From Clostridia bacterium (GTDB taxonomy: Bacteria; Bacillota; Clostridia; Lachnospirales; Anaerotignaceae), in contig CAJTDC010000015.1 in the NCBI GenBank assembly GCA_910575055.1, positions 1-64,000 on the forward strand: a DNA stretch of 64,000 bases, in the 5' to 3' direction. A program made the position numbers and the translations under genes. Shown here piece after piece: positions 17,084 to 25,454 of the stretch. The notes beneath the pieces were generated by a model. The model had not been told where the DNA came from. It did not search any database and worked only from the letters and a program-made list of their open reading frames with translations. Every line of letters starts with the position of its first letter. Positions within the stretch are counted from its first letter, which is position 1.

Positions 17084-17511
17084 TCTTGTTCTGCAATTTC
17101 TGTTAAAGAAACAATACTGTTTGTTTCGTCCCATTCTACATTTAAGCCAAATTGTTCACCAATAAATTTTACTGGTACAAATGTTCTGTTTCCAACAATT
17201 TTTGCTGCTGCTTCTAATTCTACAGCTTGTCCATTTACCATTGCTACTTTACTATCAATTGTTAAAACAACTGTTTTGTCATCTTTTTTTGCTGTTGCTG
17301 TTTTTGTTTGTGCATTCCATACTACTGTTGCACCTAAATTGTCCATAATAGCACGCATTGGTACTAATGTAACATCTTGTTCAATAAATGGCTGTGCATC
17401 AAATGTTACTGCTGTTCCATTTACTGTTACAGATAAATCTGCTGCTTGTACAGAAACCGTTCCCATTACCAACGTCATACCTAATGCCATTACTGCTAAA
17501 AATCTTTTCAT
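16810..17511 (-). CDS. Secreted copper-amine-oxidase-N domain protein with Thr/Pro/Glu repeat tail, 3' frameshifted
   Basis: A 233-residue secreted protein. Signal peptide 1-23 (ends VSVQAAD) is followed by a copper amine oxidase N-terminal-like (stalk) domain at 24-135, with the hallmarks VTLVPMRAIMDNLGATVVWN and RTFVPVKFIGEQFGLNVEWDE. Ten TTPTEGKDE repeats follow. Such domains are common cell-surface modules in Clostridia; no enzyme activity is implied. A 7-bp duplication in the last repeat makes the protein end in GRR instead of reading on to ...EDEAEAK at 16761. Removing 7 bp restores the longer frame, so this may be slippage. Start ATG 17511 follows GAGGAGGAAG. It lies 99 bases after a paralogous gene. 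Confidence 0.8.
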   Translation of the reverse strand: MKRFLAVMALGMTLVMGTVSVQAADLSVTVNGTAVTFDAQPFIEQDVTLVPMRAIMDNLGATVVWNAQTKTATAKKDDKTVVLTIDSKVAMVNGQAVELEAAAKIVGNRTFVPVKFIGEQFGLNVEWDETNSIVSLTEIAEQEDTTPTEGKDETTPTEGKDETTPTEGEDETTPTEGKDETTPTEGEDETTPTEGKDETTPTEGKDETTPTEGKDETTPTEGKDETTPTEGRR

Positions 17512-17610
17512 TTTATTTCTTCCTCCTCATATGTTTTCTATCCCCTAACCTGTCCTCAAACATTATACCCCCTTTTTTTGATAAAGTCCACAAGTATATT
17601 ACTGGTTTTT

Positions 17611-18507
17611 TTATTTAATTGTCTGTAACGCCCTCTGAAGTTCTGAAATATGTGCATCATACAATTCCTCTTTTCCTGTAATGGCACAAACATAATAATA
17701 TTGTTCTGTTTGTGCATATACAAAAAATGCTTTTGATACAATACCATTTTCTTCTACTCTAATTTCATCTGCTCCTACTACATTCATATTACTTAATGTA
17801 ATATTTTGGGGTGTTACTGTCCCCATAGCATATACTGCATAATAAGCACTATCTTGATTAAATTTTACAAATTCTTCTGCTGTATGTATACCTGATACCG
17901 CTACATCTTGTTTTTTAAAATTAGAAATCAAAACAGTCAATTCTCCTTCTGTACTATCTGCAATAATTGTATTTTCTAAATCAGAATATTCTTCACTCCA
18001 GTTTTCTCCTGGCAATGTAATACTATAACTTTTATCTTTGCTTGTATATTGTACTGCAGCAACTTTTTTAGGTGCTTGTGCCTTTTCTGTTAAAGCAACT
18101 GTTTTTGTTTCTTTATCCCAAACAACATTTAATCCTAACTGTTCCCCTACAAAACGTAATGGTACAAAAACACGCCCATCAACTACTTTTGCTGGCATAT
18201 CTAATACTATATCTTGTTCATTTCTTTTTGCAATGTTTCCCCCTGCGGGAATTGTTAAAATATCTTGTCCTCTTTTTACAGTAGCAATTTTTGCTGAAGC
18301 TGACCAAGACACTTCTGCACCTATTTTTTCAACGATTGCCCTCATAGGTACCATTGTAATACCATTTTCCAAAAAGGGTGGTGTATCAAAAGAAATAGCA
18401 TTTCCTTCATAATTTACTGTAATGCCATCTTCCGCCCATACAGATGCTACACTCATAGTCGTTGTCAATGTTATACACAACACTATTGTGGCTAAAAATT
18501 TTTTCAT
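17611..18507 (-). CDS. Secreted copper-amine-oxidase-N domain protein
   Basis: A 298-residue exported protein. The signal peptide is at 1-25 (cleavage after VWA). A copper-amine-oxidase-N/stalk domain follows at 26-130 (GITMVPMRAIVEKIGAEVSWS, RVFVPLRFVGEQLGLNVVWD). The C-terminal domain of about 150 residues begins YTSKDKSYSITLPGENWSEE and resembles a lipid-binding or PsbP-like beta-sandwich; that likeness is tentative. AGGAGG lies before ATG 18507. The downstream gene shares the first domain, so the pair probably arose by duplication. Function is unknown. Confidence 0.75.
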   Translation of the reverse strand: MKKFLATIVLCITLTTTMSVASVWAEDGITVNYEGNAISFDTPPFLENGITMVPMRAIVEKIGAEVSWSASAKIATVKRGQDILTIPAGGNIAKRNEQDIVLDMPAKVVDGRVFVPLRFVGEQLGLNVVWDKETKTVALTEKAQAPKKVAAVQYTSKDKSYSITLPGENWSEEYSDLENTIIADSTEGELTVLISNFKKQDVAVSGIHTAEEFVKFNQDSAYYAVYAMGTVTPQNITLSNMNVVGADEIRVEENGIVSKAFFVYAQTEQYYYVCAITGKEELYDAHISELQRALQTIK

Positions 18508-18594
18508 AACTGTAACAAACCTCCTTTTATTCTATTACACCCCTTTTTGTTTCCCCAATACCAAACAAGTGAATACCTTCCATACTTTTTTATA

Positions 18595-19119
18595 TTATAC
18601 AATTTTTTTCTTTACTGCATTTTGCTGATACTGTTGATTTTCATAAGTTAAATAAGCATATTTTATGCCTTCTTCTTCTTGCATTGGTTGCTGTTCTATC
18701 AGCTTCCAATGATAGTCATTATCTAAGTTTTTAAAATAAGTATCTGCTACAAATGTTTGATATATTTTTGTTACATAAGCTCTTTCACAGTAAGGCAAAA
18801 ACTGCTGATAAATACTTTCACCTCCTATTATAAAAACATATTTTTTTGTTTCTTTTGCAATTGTTTTTAATACTTCCTGTATATTATGACACACTTTTAC
18901 CCCATCACAAGTATACTCCTGACTATGTGTCATTACAATATTTATTCTGTTAGGTAAAGGTTTTCCTTCTGGAAAAGACTCCAATGTTTTCCTTCCCATA
19001 ATAATAATATTATTTGTTGTCATTTTACGAAAGCGTTTTAAATCTGCCGAAATTTTTGTCAAAAGCTGTCCATTGTTACCTATACCCCAATTTTCATCTA
19101 CTGATACAATAATATCCAT
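18595..19119 (-). CDS. folA: Dihydrofolate reductase
   Basis: A 174-residue FolA that reduces dihydrofolate to tetrahydrofolate with NADPH. Visible features are SVDENWGIGNNGQLLTKISADLKRFRKMT (substrate and cofactor contacts; the usual acidic residue is replaced by Ser in KISADLKRF), the NADPH motif IIMGRKTLESFP, and IIGGESIYQQFLPYCERAYVTKI. It lies 15 bases behind thyA on the same strand. Thymidylate synthase produces the dihydrofolate that this enzyme recycles, so the pair is a functional unit. AGAGGTG precedes the ATG. Confidence 0.92.
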   Translation of the reverse strand: MDIIVSVDENWGIGNNGQLLTKISADLKRFRKMTTNNIIIMGRKTLESFPEGKPLPNRINIVMTHSQEYTCDGVKVCHNIQEVLKTIAKETKKYVFIIGGESIYQQFLPYCERAYVTKIYQTFVADTYFKNLDNDYHWKLIEQQPMQEEEGIKYAYLTYENQQYQQNAVKKKIV

Positions 19120-19134
19120 TTCTTCACCTCTTTA

Positions 19135-19965
19135 TTATATCGCAACAGGTATTTTACCTAATGATGTGCCATATTCATAATTTTCTACTTTAAAATCATC
19201 TACTTTAAAATCATAAAAATTTTTAACCTCTGTATTTAATGTTACTTTTGGTGCCTTTTTAGGTTCTCTTTTTAAAAGTTGTTTTACCATTGCAATATGT
19301 CTGTCATAAATGTGCATATCCGAAATTACGTGCACCAGTTCTCCTGCTTCTAATCCGCTTACTTGTGCAAACATCATAAGCAATGCAGAATATTGTACTA
19401 CATTCCAATTATTTGCTGTTAATGTATCTTGAGAACGTTGATTTAATATTGCATTGAGCTTTTTTCCTGTTACATTAAATGTCATACTATGTGCACAAGG
19501 ATATAAATTCATTTCATTCAAATCATTAAAATTATAAATATTTGTCATAATTCTTCTACTATAAGGGTTTTGTTTTAAATCATAAAGCACTCTGTCTACT
19601 TGGTCGAACATTCCTTCTTTATATTGATTTTTGATACTTAACTGATAGCCATAGGCTTTTCCAATAGAGCCATTTTCATCTGCCCAAGCGTCCCAAATAT
19701 GACTGTTTAAATCATTCACATTATTAGACTTTTTTTGCCATATCCAAAGCACTTCATCAATAGCTGCTTTCCAATTTGTATAACGAAGTGTTAACAAAGG
19801 AAATTCTTCTGACAAATTATAGCGATTTACTACACCAAAGTTTTTTATTGTATAAGCAGGTGTTCCATCTTCCCAATGAGGTCGTACTTTTTCATTTTCA
19901 GAAGAATAGCCATTTTCTAATATATTTTTACAGTTTGTTATAAATATTTCATCTGCCTTGCTCAT
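19135..19965 (-). CDS. thyA: Thymidylate synthase ThyA
   Basis: A 276-residue enzyme that methylates dUMP to dTMP using methylene-tetrahydrofolate. The catalytic Cys is in MNLYPCAHSMTF. Phosphate-binding arginines are in PYSRRIMTN and NQRSQDTLTANNWNVVQYSALLMMFAQVSG. VISDMHIYDRHI binds the nucleotide. The start is the ATG at 19965, preceded by AAAGGGTGTC; the frame extends upstream without a ribosome site. The sequence belongs to the B. subtilis ThyA-type subgroup rather than the E. coli type, by impression only. It is transcribed with folA. Confidence 0.92.
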   Translation of the reverse strand: MSKADEIFITNCKNILENGYSSENEKVRPHWEDGTPAYTIKNFGVVNRYNLSEEFPLLTLRYTNWKAAIDEVLWIWQKKSNNVNDLNSHIWDAWADENGSIGKAYGYQLSIKNQYKEGMFDQVDRVLYDLKQNPYSRRIMTNIYNFNDLNEMNLYPCAHSMTFNVTGKKLNAILNQRSQDTLTANNWNVVQYSALLMMFAQVSGLEAGELVHVISDMHIYDRHIAMVKQLLKREPKKAPKVTLNTEVKNFYDFKVDDFKVENYEYGTSLGKIPVAI

Positions 19966-20015
19966 ATAGACACCCTTTCTTTTTTTAATGTACATTCATT
20001 CTACCACGACAACAG

Positions 20016-20050
20016 CAAAAAAAAAAGAAGTGTTTTTGACACACTCCTTA
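20016..20050 (-). terminator. Terminator of recD2-comF
   Basis: On the minus strand AAGGAGTGT pairs with ACACTTCTTT and runs into a ten-base T-tract. Confidence 0.85.
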
Positions 20051-20105
20051 AACTTTTGTGACAAGTAACAGCATTTTTTGTCATAGTATATAGGATATGA
20101 CAAAA

Positions 20106-20825
20106 TTATACACTTTCAACCACAGCTAAACTAAAAAATAATACGCTTTTTGCTCCATTTTCATAAAGCACTTTAGAACATTCATTTACAGTTGTACCTG
20201 TAGTAAATATATCATCTATTAACAATATTGTTTTTCCTTGTATTTCTTCTGCATTTTCTATAGAGAACGCTCCTTTTATATTTTGTTTTCTTTGTTCTGC
20301 ATTTAAAAGACTTTGAGGCTGTGTATTTTTTATTCTTTTTAAATTATTTACACTATATGGTTTTTCAATTCTTTCTGAAATTGCTTTTGCCAAAAGTTCT
20401 GACTGATTAAATCCTCTTATTTTTTGCTTTTTTTCATACATAGGAACAGGAATTAACAGTTCTGTCTGTTCAACTAATACTGGATAATATGTTAGTAAAT
20501 AATCTCCCATCAATTTCGCTAAAGGTACTGCATCTCTTTTCCAATAGTGAAATTTAAAATGTGCAATGGCATCTCTTACATCACTATAAGAAAATACTGC
20601 TATTCCTTTTTCAAATACAAAATTTGCTTTTTGACATCTTTCACAATATTTTTCATTTGTATAAATACTTCTGCCACATTTCTGACAGACTGCTCCCTCT
20701 TTCCACTGTACTGTATTTTGGCAATTATTACACAATATATCTTGTTGTCCTATTTTTATTAATTTACCACATAATACACAACGTGGCGGATAAAACCACT
20801 GCAATATCACATCACAAAAACGCAT
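20106..20825 (-). CDS. comF: ComF family phosphoribosyltransferase-like protein
   Basis: A 239-residue ComFC-type protein of the late competence operon, acting in the cytosol in uptake of single-stranded DNA. The N-terminal four-Cys zinc ribbon is visible (CVLCGKL, CNNC, CQKCGRSIYTNEKYCERC). The phosphoribosyltransferase domain carries the PRPP loop ILLIDDIFTTGTTVNEC (about 195-211). GFNQSELLAKAI and NTQPQSLLNAEQRKQNIKGAF are family signatures. The start ATG 20825 has AAAGGGTG upstream and lies just past the recD2 stop. ComFA is not adjacent. Confidence 0.88.
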   Translation of the reverse strand: MRFCDVILQWFYPPRCVLCGKLIKIGQQDILCNNCQNTVQWKEGAVCQKCGRSIYTNEKYCERCQKANFVFEKGIAVFSYSDVRDAIAHFKFHYWKRDAVPLAKLMGDYLLTYYPVLVEQTELLIPVPMYEKKQKIRGFNQSELLAKAISERIEKPYSVNNLKRIKNTQPQSLLNAEQRKQNIKGAFSIENAEEIQGKTILLIDDIFTTGTTVNECSKVLYENGAKSVLFFSLAVVESV

Positions 20826-20845
20826 TTTTACACACCCTTTATATA

Positions 20846-23083
20846 CTACCATTTCATAAAATCATACAAACTTTCCAAGCGATATGCTAAACTAGAATAA
20901 CGATTGATTTCTCTATTATTTGCCACCATAGCAGAAATTTTATCCTCTAGTCCTACCAATACTACAAGTTGTTTCGCTCTTGTAACGGCAGTATAAAGCA
21001 GATTTCTTGTCATAAGCATAGGAGGTCCATTGTGTACTGGTATAATTACAACAGGATATTCACTTCCTTGCGATTTGTGTATGGTAATAGCATAAGCGAG
21101 TTCTAACTCCTCTAACTGCGTAAAATCATATTCTACACATTTATCTTCTTCAAATGTTACCTGTAATGTTTCATTTACCTCATCAATATTTGTTACTGTT
21201 CCTTCATCTCCATTAAATACACCAACACCCTCATCTGTTACTTTTCCCCAATTATTATACACTTTCCAAACAATATTATAATTGTTTTTTATTTGCATTA
21301 CTTTGTCACCTTCACGAAAAATCACATTTCTAAACACTTTTTCTTTTTTATTTTCATCAGGAGGATTTAACGCTTGTTGTAATACTTCATTTAGGTGATA
21401 TACTCCTATAGGACTTTTTCTAACAGGTGTTAACACCTGTATATCTTTTATGCTATCACAATTCAGAAAATTAGGTAATCTTTTTATAGTTAATTCTACA
21501 ATCGTTTTTACAATATCTTCACTATATGCTCTTTTTACAAAAAAGAAATCCCTTTCTTTTTCATTCAATATCAACTTTTCTCCTTGATTTATTCTATGTG
21601 CATTCATAATAATAGCACTTTCTTGTGCTTGTCTAAAAATTTGATTTAATGTCACAACAGGAAGTTTTTGACAACTAATTAAATCTTTTAATACATTTCC
21701 TGCTCCTACAGAAGGAAGCTGGTCCACATCTCCCACCAATACCAATCTTGTTCCTGCACTTACTGCCCTCAAAAAACTATACATCAATGAAATATCTATC
21801 ATAGAAGACTCATCAATAATTACAACATCTGCATCAATAGGATTTTCTTCGTTTTTATCAAATGTCTGTTTTCTTTTATCTTCATTTATAAAGTTAATAC
21901 CTAACATTCTGTGTATTGTTTGTGCTTCCATTCCCGTTGCTTCTGTCATTCTTTTTGCTGCTCTGCCTGTAGGTGCTGCTAAAACAATTTCGTTATCTTC
22001 TTCTTTTAATATCTGTATAATGGTATTGATTGTGGTTGTTTTTCCTGTACCTGGCCCTCCTGTTATAATCAATACACCATTTGTCATTGCATCTATTACA
22101 GCCTGCTTTTGTTGTTCTGCTAATAGTATACCTGTTTCTTGTTCTACCCTTTTTATTGCCTTTTCTACATCAACGCTGTTTTCTGCTTCGTATTCTTGTG
22201 ACAATTCCAACAATTTTTTTGCTACTGCAATTTCTGCATAATAAAAAGGTGCTAAATAAATATGATACTCTTGCCCCATTTTTTCCAACCATATTTGATT
22301 ATCAATCTGCATTTGTTTACAATACTGTTCTATATCAATATTGTAAAGCTGGAGCAATTCCTCCGTTTGCTGTTTCAGCAATGTCATAGGCAAAAAAACG
22401 TGCCCATTTCCTACTGCTTTATTTAACACAAATTTAATTCCTGCACATATTCTATGGGGACTATCAAAAGGAATTCCTGCTGCTGCTGCCATTTTATCTG
22501 ACATTTTAAAACCAATACCAAAAATATCATCTGCAATACGATAAGGGTTATTTTTTACAATGTCAAATGTTCTTTCTTTATATTTTTTATATATTTTCAT
22601 AGCATATGTTGGCGTTACACCAAACCCCTGCAAAAACAGCATTACATTTCTTAATTCGTGCTGTTCTTGAAATAATGCCCCTATTTTTTGTGCTTTTTCT
22701 AATGTAATTCCTCTGATTTCTGCTAGACGTTCTGATTGTTCTTCTATAATTTGAAAACTATTTTCTCCAAATCTTTCTACAATTTTTTTTGCTGTTTTTG
22801 CTCCAATTCCTTTTATAATTCCAGATGCTAAATATCGTTCAATACCTTCTTCTGTAGTGGGAATTTTCTTTTCATAAGCCTGCACCTGAAATTGTTTTCC
22901 ATATGTTGCGTGTACTGTCCAATGTCCTAAAATCTCAACATTTTCTCCTTCATGAAGGTGGGGAACAATTCCAACACAAGTAGTTTCTGTTTCACTTTCT
23001 GAAACAGTAAAAACAGTATAGCCTGTTTCTATATTTTGAAAAATAATATCTTCTACTGTGCCTTGTAATGTTTCTTGTTCCAT
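20846..23083 (-). CDS. recD2: RecD2 family ATP-dependent 5'-3' DNA helicase
   Basis: A 745-residue superfamily 1B helicase of the RecD2/YrrC type, which acts without RecBC in repair and replication-fork maintenance. The N-terminal OB-like region (TVEDIIFQNIETGYTVFTV) is followed by helix-hairpin-helix segments (GIIKGIGAKTAKKIVERFG; YRIADDIFGIGFKMSDKMA). Walker A is GGPGTGKTTTINTI, Walker B IDESSMIDISLM, motif III VGDVDQLPSVGAGNVL, and motif VI YTAVTRAKQLVVLVG. ITIHKSQGSEYPVVIIP is also typical. I chose ATG 23083 behind GGAGGCGG; the frame is open to 23116. Confidence 0.92.
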   Translation of the reverse strand: MEQETLQGTVEDIIFQNIETGYTVFTVSESETETTCVGIVPHLHEGENVEILGHWTVHATYGKQFQVQAYEKKIPTTEEGIERYLASGIIKGIGAKTAKKIVERFGENSFQIIEEQSERLAEIRGITLEKAQKIGALFQEQHELRNVMLFLQGFGVTPTYAMKIYKKYKERTFDIVKNNPYRIADDIFGIGFKMSDKMAAAAGIPFDSPHRICAGIKFVLNKAVGNGHVFLPMTLLKQQTEELLQLYNIDIEQYCKQMQIDNQIWLEKMGQEYHIYLAPFYYAEIAVAKKLLELSQEYEAENSVDVEKAIKRVEQETGILLAEQQKQAVIDAMTNGVLIITGGPGTGKTTTINTIIQILKEEDNEIVLAAPTGRAAKRMTEATGMEAQTIHRMLGINFINEDKRKQTFDKNEENPIDADVVIIDESSMIDISLMYSFLRAVSAGTRLVLVGDVDQLPSVGAGNVLKDLISCQKLPVVTLNQIFRQAQESAIIMNAHRINQGEKLILNEKERDFFFVKRAYSEDIVKTIVELTIKRLPNFLNCDSIKDIQVLTPVRKSPIGVYHLNEVLQQALNPPDENKKEKVFRNVIFREGDKVMQIKNNYNIVWKVYNNWGKVTDEGVGVFNGDEGTVTNIDEVNETLQVTFEEDKCVEYDFTQLEELELAYAITIHKSQGSEYPVVIIPVHNGPPMLMTRNLLYTAVTRAKQLVVLVGLEDKISAMVANNREINRYSSLAYRLESLYDFMKW

Positions 23084-23186
23084 AATTTCCGCCTCCTTCC
23101 AACAAATGTAATACATATGTTCTTATTGTATCACCTTTTATTACTGTAAGCAATGCAACATAGAAAAAAGTAATCACAAAAAATAT

Positions 23187-23315
23187 TTATGATACTTCAA
23201 TATCAAAAAGTGCAAAAATTTTATATATTTCTTCTAAATTTTTTAAGTATGTTCTTTCATTTCCAAATACATTTATTACTTCTTTTCTATAGTTTTCATC
23301 ACAACCATATTCCAT
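23187..23315 (-). CDS. Possible 42-aa protein
   Basis: A short open frame on the minus strand encodes MEYGCDENYRKEVINVFGNE followed by RTYLKNLEEIYKIFALFDIEVS. It fills the gap between metK and recD2. A GAAAGGA lies 15 bases upstream, which is a loose spacing. The composition looks protein-like and the frame ends cleanly, but there is no family match I can name. It could be the relic of a longer gene. Confidence 0.35.
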   Translation of the reverse strand: MEYGCDENYRKEVINVFGNERTYLKNLEEIYKIFALFDIEVS

Positions 23316-23345
23316 ATTGTCACAATACTATCCTTTCTAACACAA

Positions 23346-23378
23346 ATAAAGAGGGAATTTTAAAAAAATTCCCTCTTA
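23346..23378 (-). terminator. Terminator of metK
   Basis: AAGAGGGAATTTT and AAAATTCCCTCTT form a near-perfect stem on the minus strand, followed by TATTTG. It begins ten bases after the metK stop. Confidence 0.8.
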
Positions 23379-23387
23379 TCAATCAAA

Positions 23388-24569
23388 TTATTTTAAAGCA
23401 TTTTGAAATACATCTATTCTGTCTGTTTTTTCCCAAGGCAAATCAATATCTGTTCTACCAAAATGACCATATGCTGCTGTTTGTTTGTATATTGGACGAC
23501 GTAAATCAAATGTTTCTATAATTGCTGCTGGTCTTAAATCAAAATTTTGTTGTATCATTTCTGTAATCTTTTCATCAGAAATTTTTCCTGTACCATATGT
23601 ATTTACTAATATAGAAACAGGTTTTGCTACACCTATAGCATATGCTAATTGTACTTCACATTTTTTTGCAATGCCACTTGCTACAACATTTTTTGCGACA
23701 TATCTAGCAGCATAGCAAGCAGAACGGTCTACTTTTGTAGGGTCTTTTCCAGAAAAAGCACCTCCACCGTGTGCTGCATAACCACCATAAGTATCTACAA
23801 TAATTTTTCTTCCTGTTAAACCACTGTCACCCTGTGGACCTCCAATGACAAAACGTCCTGTAGGATTGATATAATATTTTGTTTTTTCATCTAATAATTC
23901 TGCTGGTATCACTTTTTTAATAATCTGTTCCAACACATCATTATATATTGTTTGCTGGTCTACATCTGGGCTATGTTGTGTAGATATTACAACAGTATCT
24001 ACTCTTACTGGTTTATCATCTTCATATTCCACTGTTACCTGTGATTTTCCATCAGGACGTAAATAAGTTAGTGTATTGCTTTTTCTTGCTTCTGTCAATG
24101 CTCTTGTCAATTTATGAGCAAGTGATATTGGCATTGGCATCAGTTCTTCTGTTTCATCACAAGCAAATCCAAACATCATACCTTGGTCGCCTGCTCCTGT
24201 ATCAAAACGACTGTCATCTTCTCCTTTTTTTACTTCATATGCTTTATCTACTCCCAGTGCAATATCTGGTGATTGTCCATGAATGGAAGTAATAACAGAA
24301 CAAGTTTCACTGTCAAATCCGAACTTTGCTCTATTATATCCAATTTCACGCAATGTATCTCTTACAACTGCCTCAATATCTACATAAGCACTTGTTGTAA
24401 TTTCTCCCATAACAAATACAATACCTGTTGTTGTTGCTGTTTCACAAGCAACTCTTGCTTGTGGGTCTTTTGCTAATATAGCATCTAATACACCATCTGA
24501 AACTTGGTCACAAATTTTATCAGGATGTCCCTCTGTTACAGACTCTGATGTAAATAATCTTCTACTCAT
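23388..24569 (-). CDS. metK: S-adenosylmethionine synthetase
   Basis: A 393-residue MetK that makes S-adenosylmethionine from methionine and ATP. All family signatures are visible: [38 protein letters not shown], the P-loop-like [26 protein letters not shown], and the tail [16 protein letters not shown]. The start ATG 24569 lies eight bases after AAGGAG. The upstream in-frame ATG at 24575 is too close to that site. Expression is governed by the SAM-I riboswitch at 24650-24782, so high SAM should stop transcription. Confidence 0.97.
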   Translation of the reverse strand: MSRRLFTSESVTEGHPDKICDQVSDGVLDAILAKDPQARVACETATTTGIVFVMGEITTSAYVDIEAVVRDTLREIGYNRAKFGFDSETCSVITSIHGQSPDIALGVDKAYEVKKGEDDSRFDTGAGDQGMMFGFACDETEELMPMPISLAHKLTRALTEARKSNTLTYLRPDGKSQVTVEYEDDKPVRVDTVVISTQHSPDVDQQTIYNDVLEQIIKKVIPAELLDEKTKYYINPTGRFVIGGPQGDSGLTGRKIIVDTYGGYAAHGGGAFSGKDPTKVDRSACYAARYVAKNVVASGIAKKCEVQLAYAIGVAKPVSILVNTYGTGKISDEKITEMIQQNFDLRPAAIIETFDLRRPIYKQTAAYGHFGRTDIDLPWEKTDRIDVFQNALK

Positions 24570-24649
24570 TATCATTACTCCTTCCTTAAAACCATTTATT
24601 TAAAATAAGTAATACAAAGTAAATATTTTATAAGAAAGAGATTGGCAAC

Positions 24650-24782
24650 AAAAAAAAGCCATAAGGGCTTTTTTTAACTATCTCATCTTCCGCAATACTG
24701 CGGGGGAATTAGCACCGATACAAAAATATGCCGGTTGCTGGGTTTCACAGGGCCCTTTCCCTCAACCACTCTTGATAAGCTC
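24650..24782 (-). promoter_or_regulatory. SAM-I riboswitch (S-box) with terminator
   Basis: The minus strand carries the conserved S-box core: CTTATCAAGAG (24779-24769), GGTTGAGGGA, GGCCCTGTGAAACCCAGCAACC, GGTGCTAATTCC and GATGAGA (24687-24681). The expression platform follows: AAAGCC/GGCTTT with a long T-run at 24677-24650. It is an OFF switch for metK in the presence of SAM. Confidence 0.97.
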
Positions 24783-24801
24783 TATTTACTTTATTGTTAT
24801 A

Positions 24802-24830
24802 AGTATACCAAATTAGTATACATTTGTCAA
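24802..24830 (-). promoter_or_regulatory. Sigma-A promoter of metK
   Basis: On the minus strand TTGACA (24830-24825) and TATACT (24807-24802) have a 17-base spacer. It lies about 20 bases before the S-box. Confidence 0.85.
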
Positions 24831-24838
24831 TAATAATA

Positions 24839-25378
24839 TTATAAATCTCTTTTATTCAAACCTTTTTGCTGTACACAATGCTCAAATGCTTGCCATTCTT
24901 TACAAGGGAAATAATTCCAATTTTCTTCATATTTGTCATATAATAAGCGATTGTTTGCATATTTGTAAAATGTTTTATAAACAGATTGTATGAATACTTT
25001 TATATCAATTTCTGCTTGCAGTAATATTTCATTCACAACAATTAAATTAGAAATTTCATTAAATGTCATATTGCCACATAAAGTAATATTTATCTTTTTC
25101 TGATCCATTTCTATACAGTCATATTTTGAATAGGCAACTATCAACATTCCTTTTTCTAATGACACAATATATGTGCCTGGTTCTTCATCAAAAAGTATAT
25201 ACATAGTATCACTTTTTTCTAATAATAACTCTGTCAGCATTACAAGTAATGCTTTTGGTGAGTCATTTCCCCACAAATCAGAGGCAGAAATTTTTATTTT
25301 TTCTTTTTCTATTTCGAAACTTATATCAAACCAACCAGCATCAATATCAGAAATAGAAAATGTACATTTTTTCTTCAT
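24839..25378 (-). CDS. Hypothetical protein (179 aa)
   Basis: A 179-residue soluble protein with no signal peptide or membrane span. The first half (KKKCTFSISDIDAGWFDISF, KIKISASDLWGNDSPKALLVMLTELL) looks like a beta-rich immunity- or DUF-type domain. The second half is helical, with NWNYFPCKEWQAFEHCVQQKG near the end. I do not recognise a family with confidence. AGGAGG lies 10-15 bases before ATG 25378. It follows the diguanylate cyclase by 76 bases, a gap containing an ACTCCCA/TGGGAGT hairpin (25408-25440), and may be co-transcribed. Confidence 0.6.
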   Translation of the reverse strand: MKKKCTFSISDIDAGWFDISFEIEKEKIKISASDLWGNDSPKALLVMLTELLLEKSDTMYILFDEEPGTYIVSLEKGMLIVAYSKYDCIEMDQKKINITLCGNMTFNEISNLIVVNEILLQAEIDIKVFIQSVYKTFYKYANNRLLYDKYEENWNYFPCKEWQAFEHCVQQKGLNKRDL

Positions 25379-25454
25379 ACTATTTTCCTCCTTTGCAACA
25401 AACTCCCACCTCTAAGCAACAGCTTATATGATGGGAGTATCACACAGCAAATAC

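Noticed and set aside
16654-17548. Several long + strand and alternate-frame open frames over the repeat array
   Set aside because: A 27-bp repeat keeps all six frames open; products such as repeated FTFCWCCFV are translation artefacts.
20077-20106. TTTTGTCATA/TATGACAAAA dyad as terminator of comF
   Set aside because: It is followed by TGCTG on the minus strand. The stem with a true T-tract is at 20016-20050.
25405-25442. ACTCCCA/TGGGAGT hairpin as riboswitch or terminator
   Set aside because: No T-run follows on the gene strand, and no c-di-GMP (GEMM) or other riboswitch core is recognisable.
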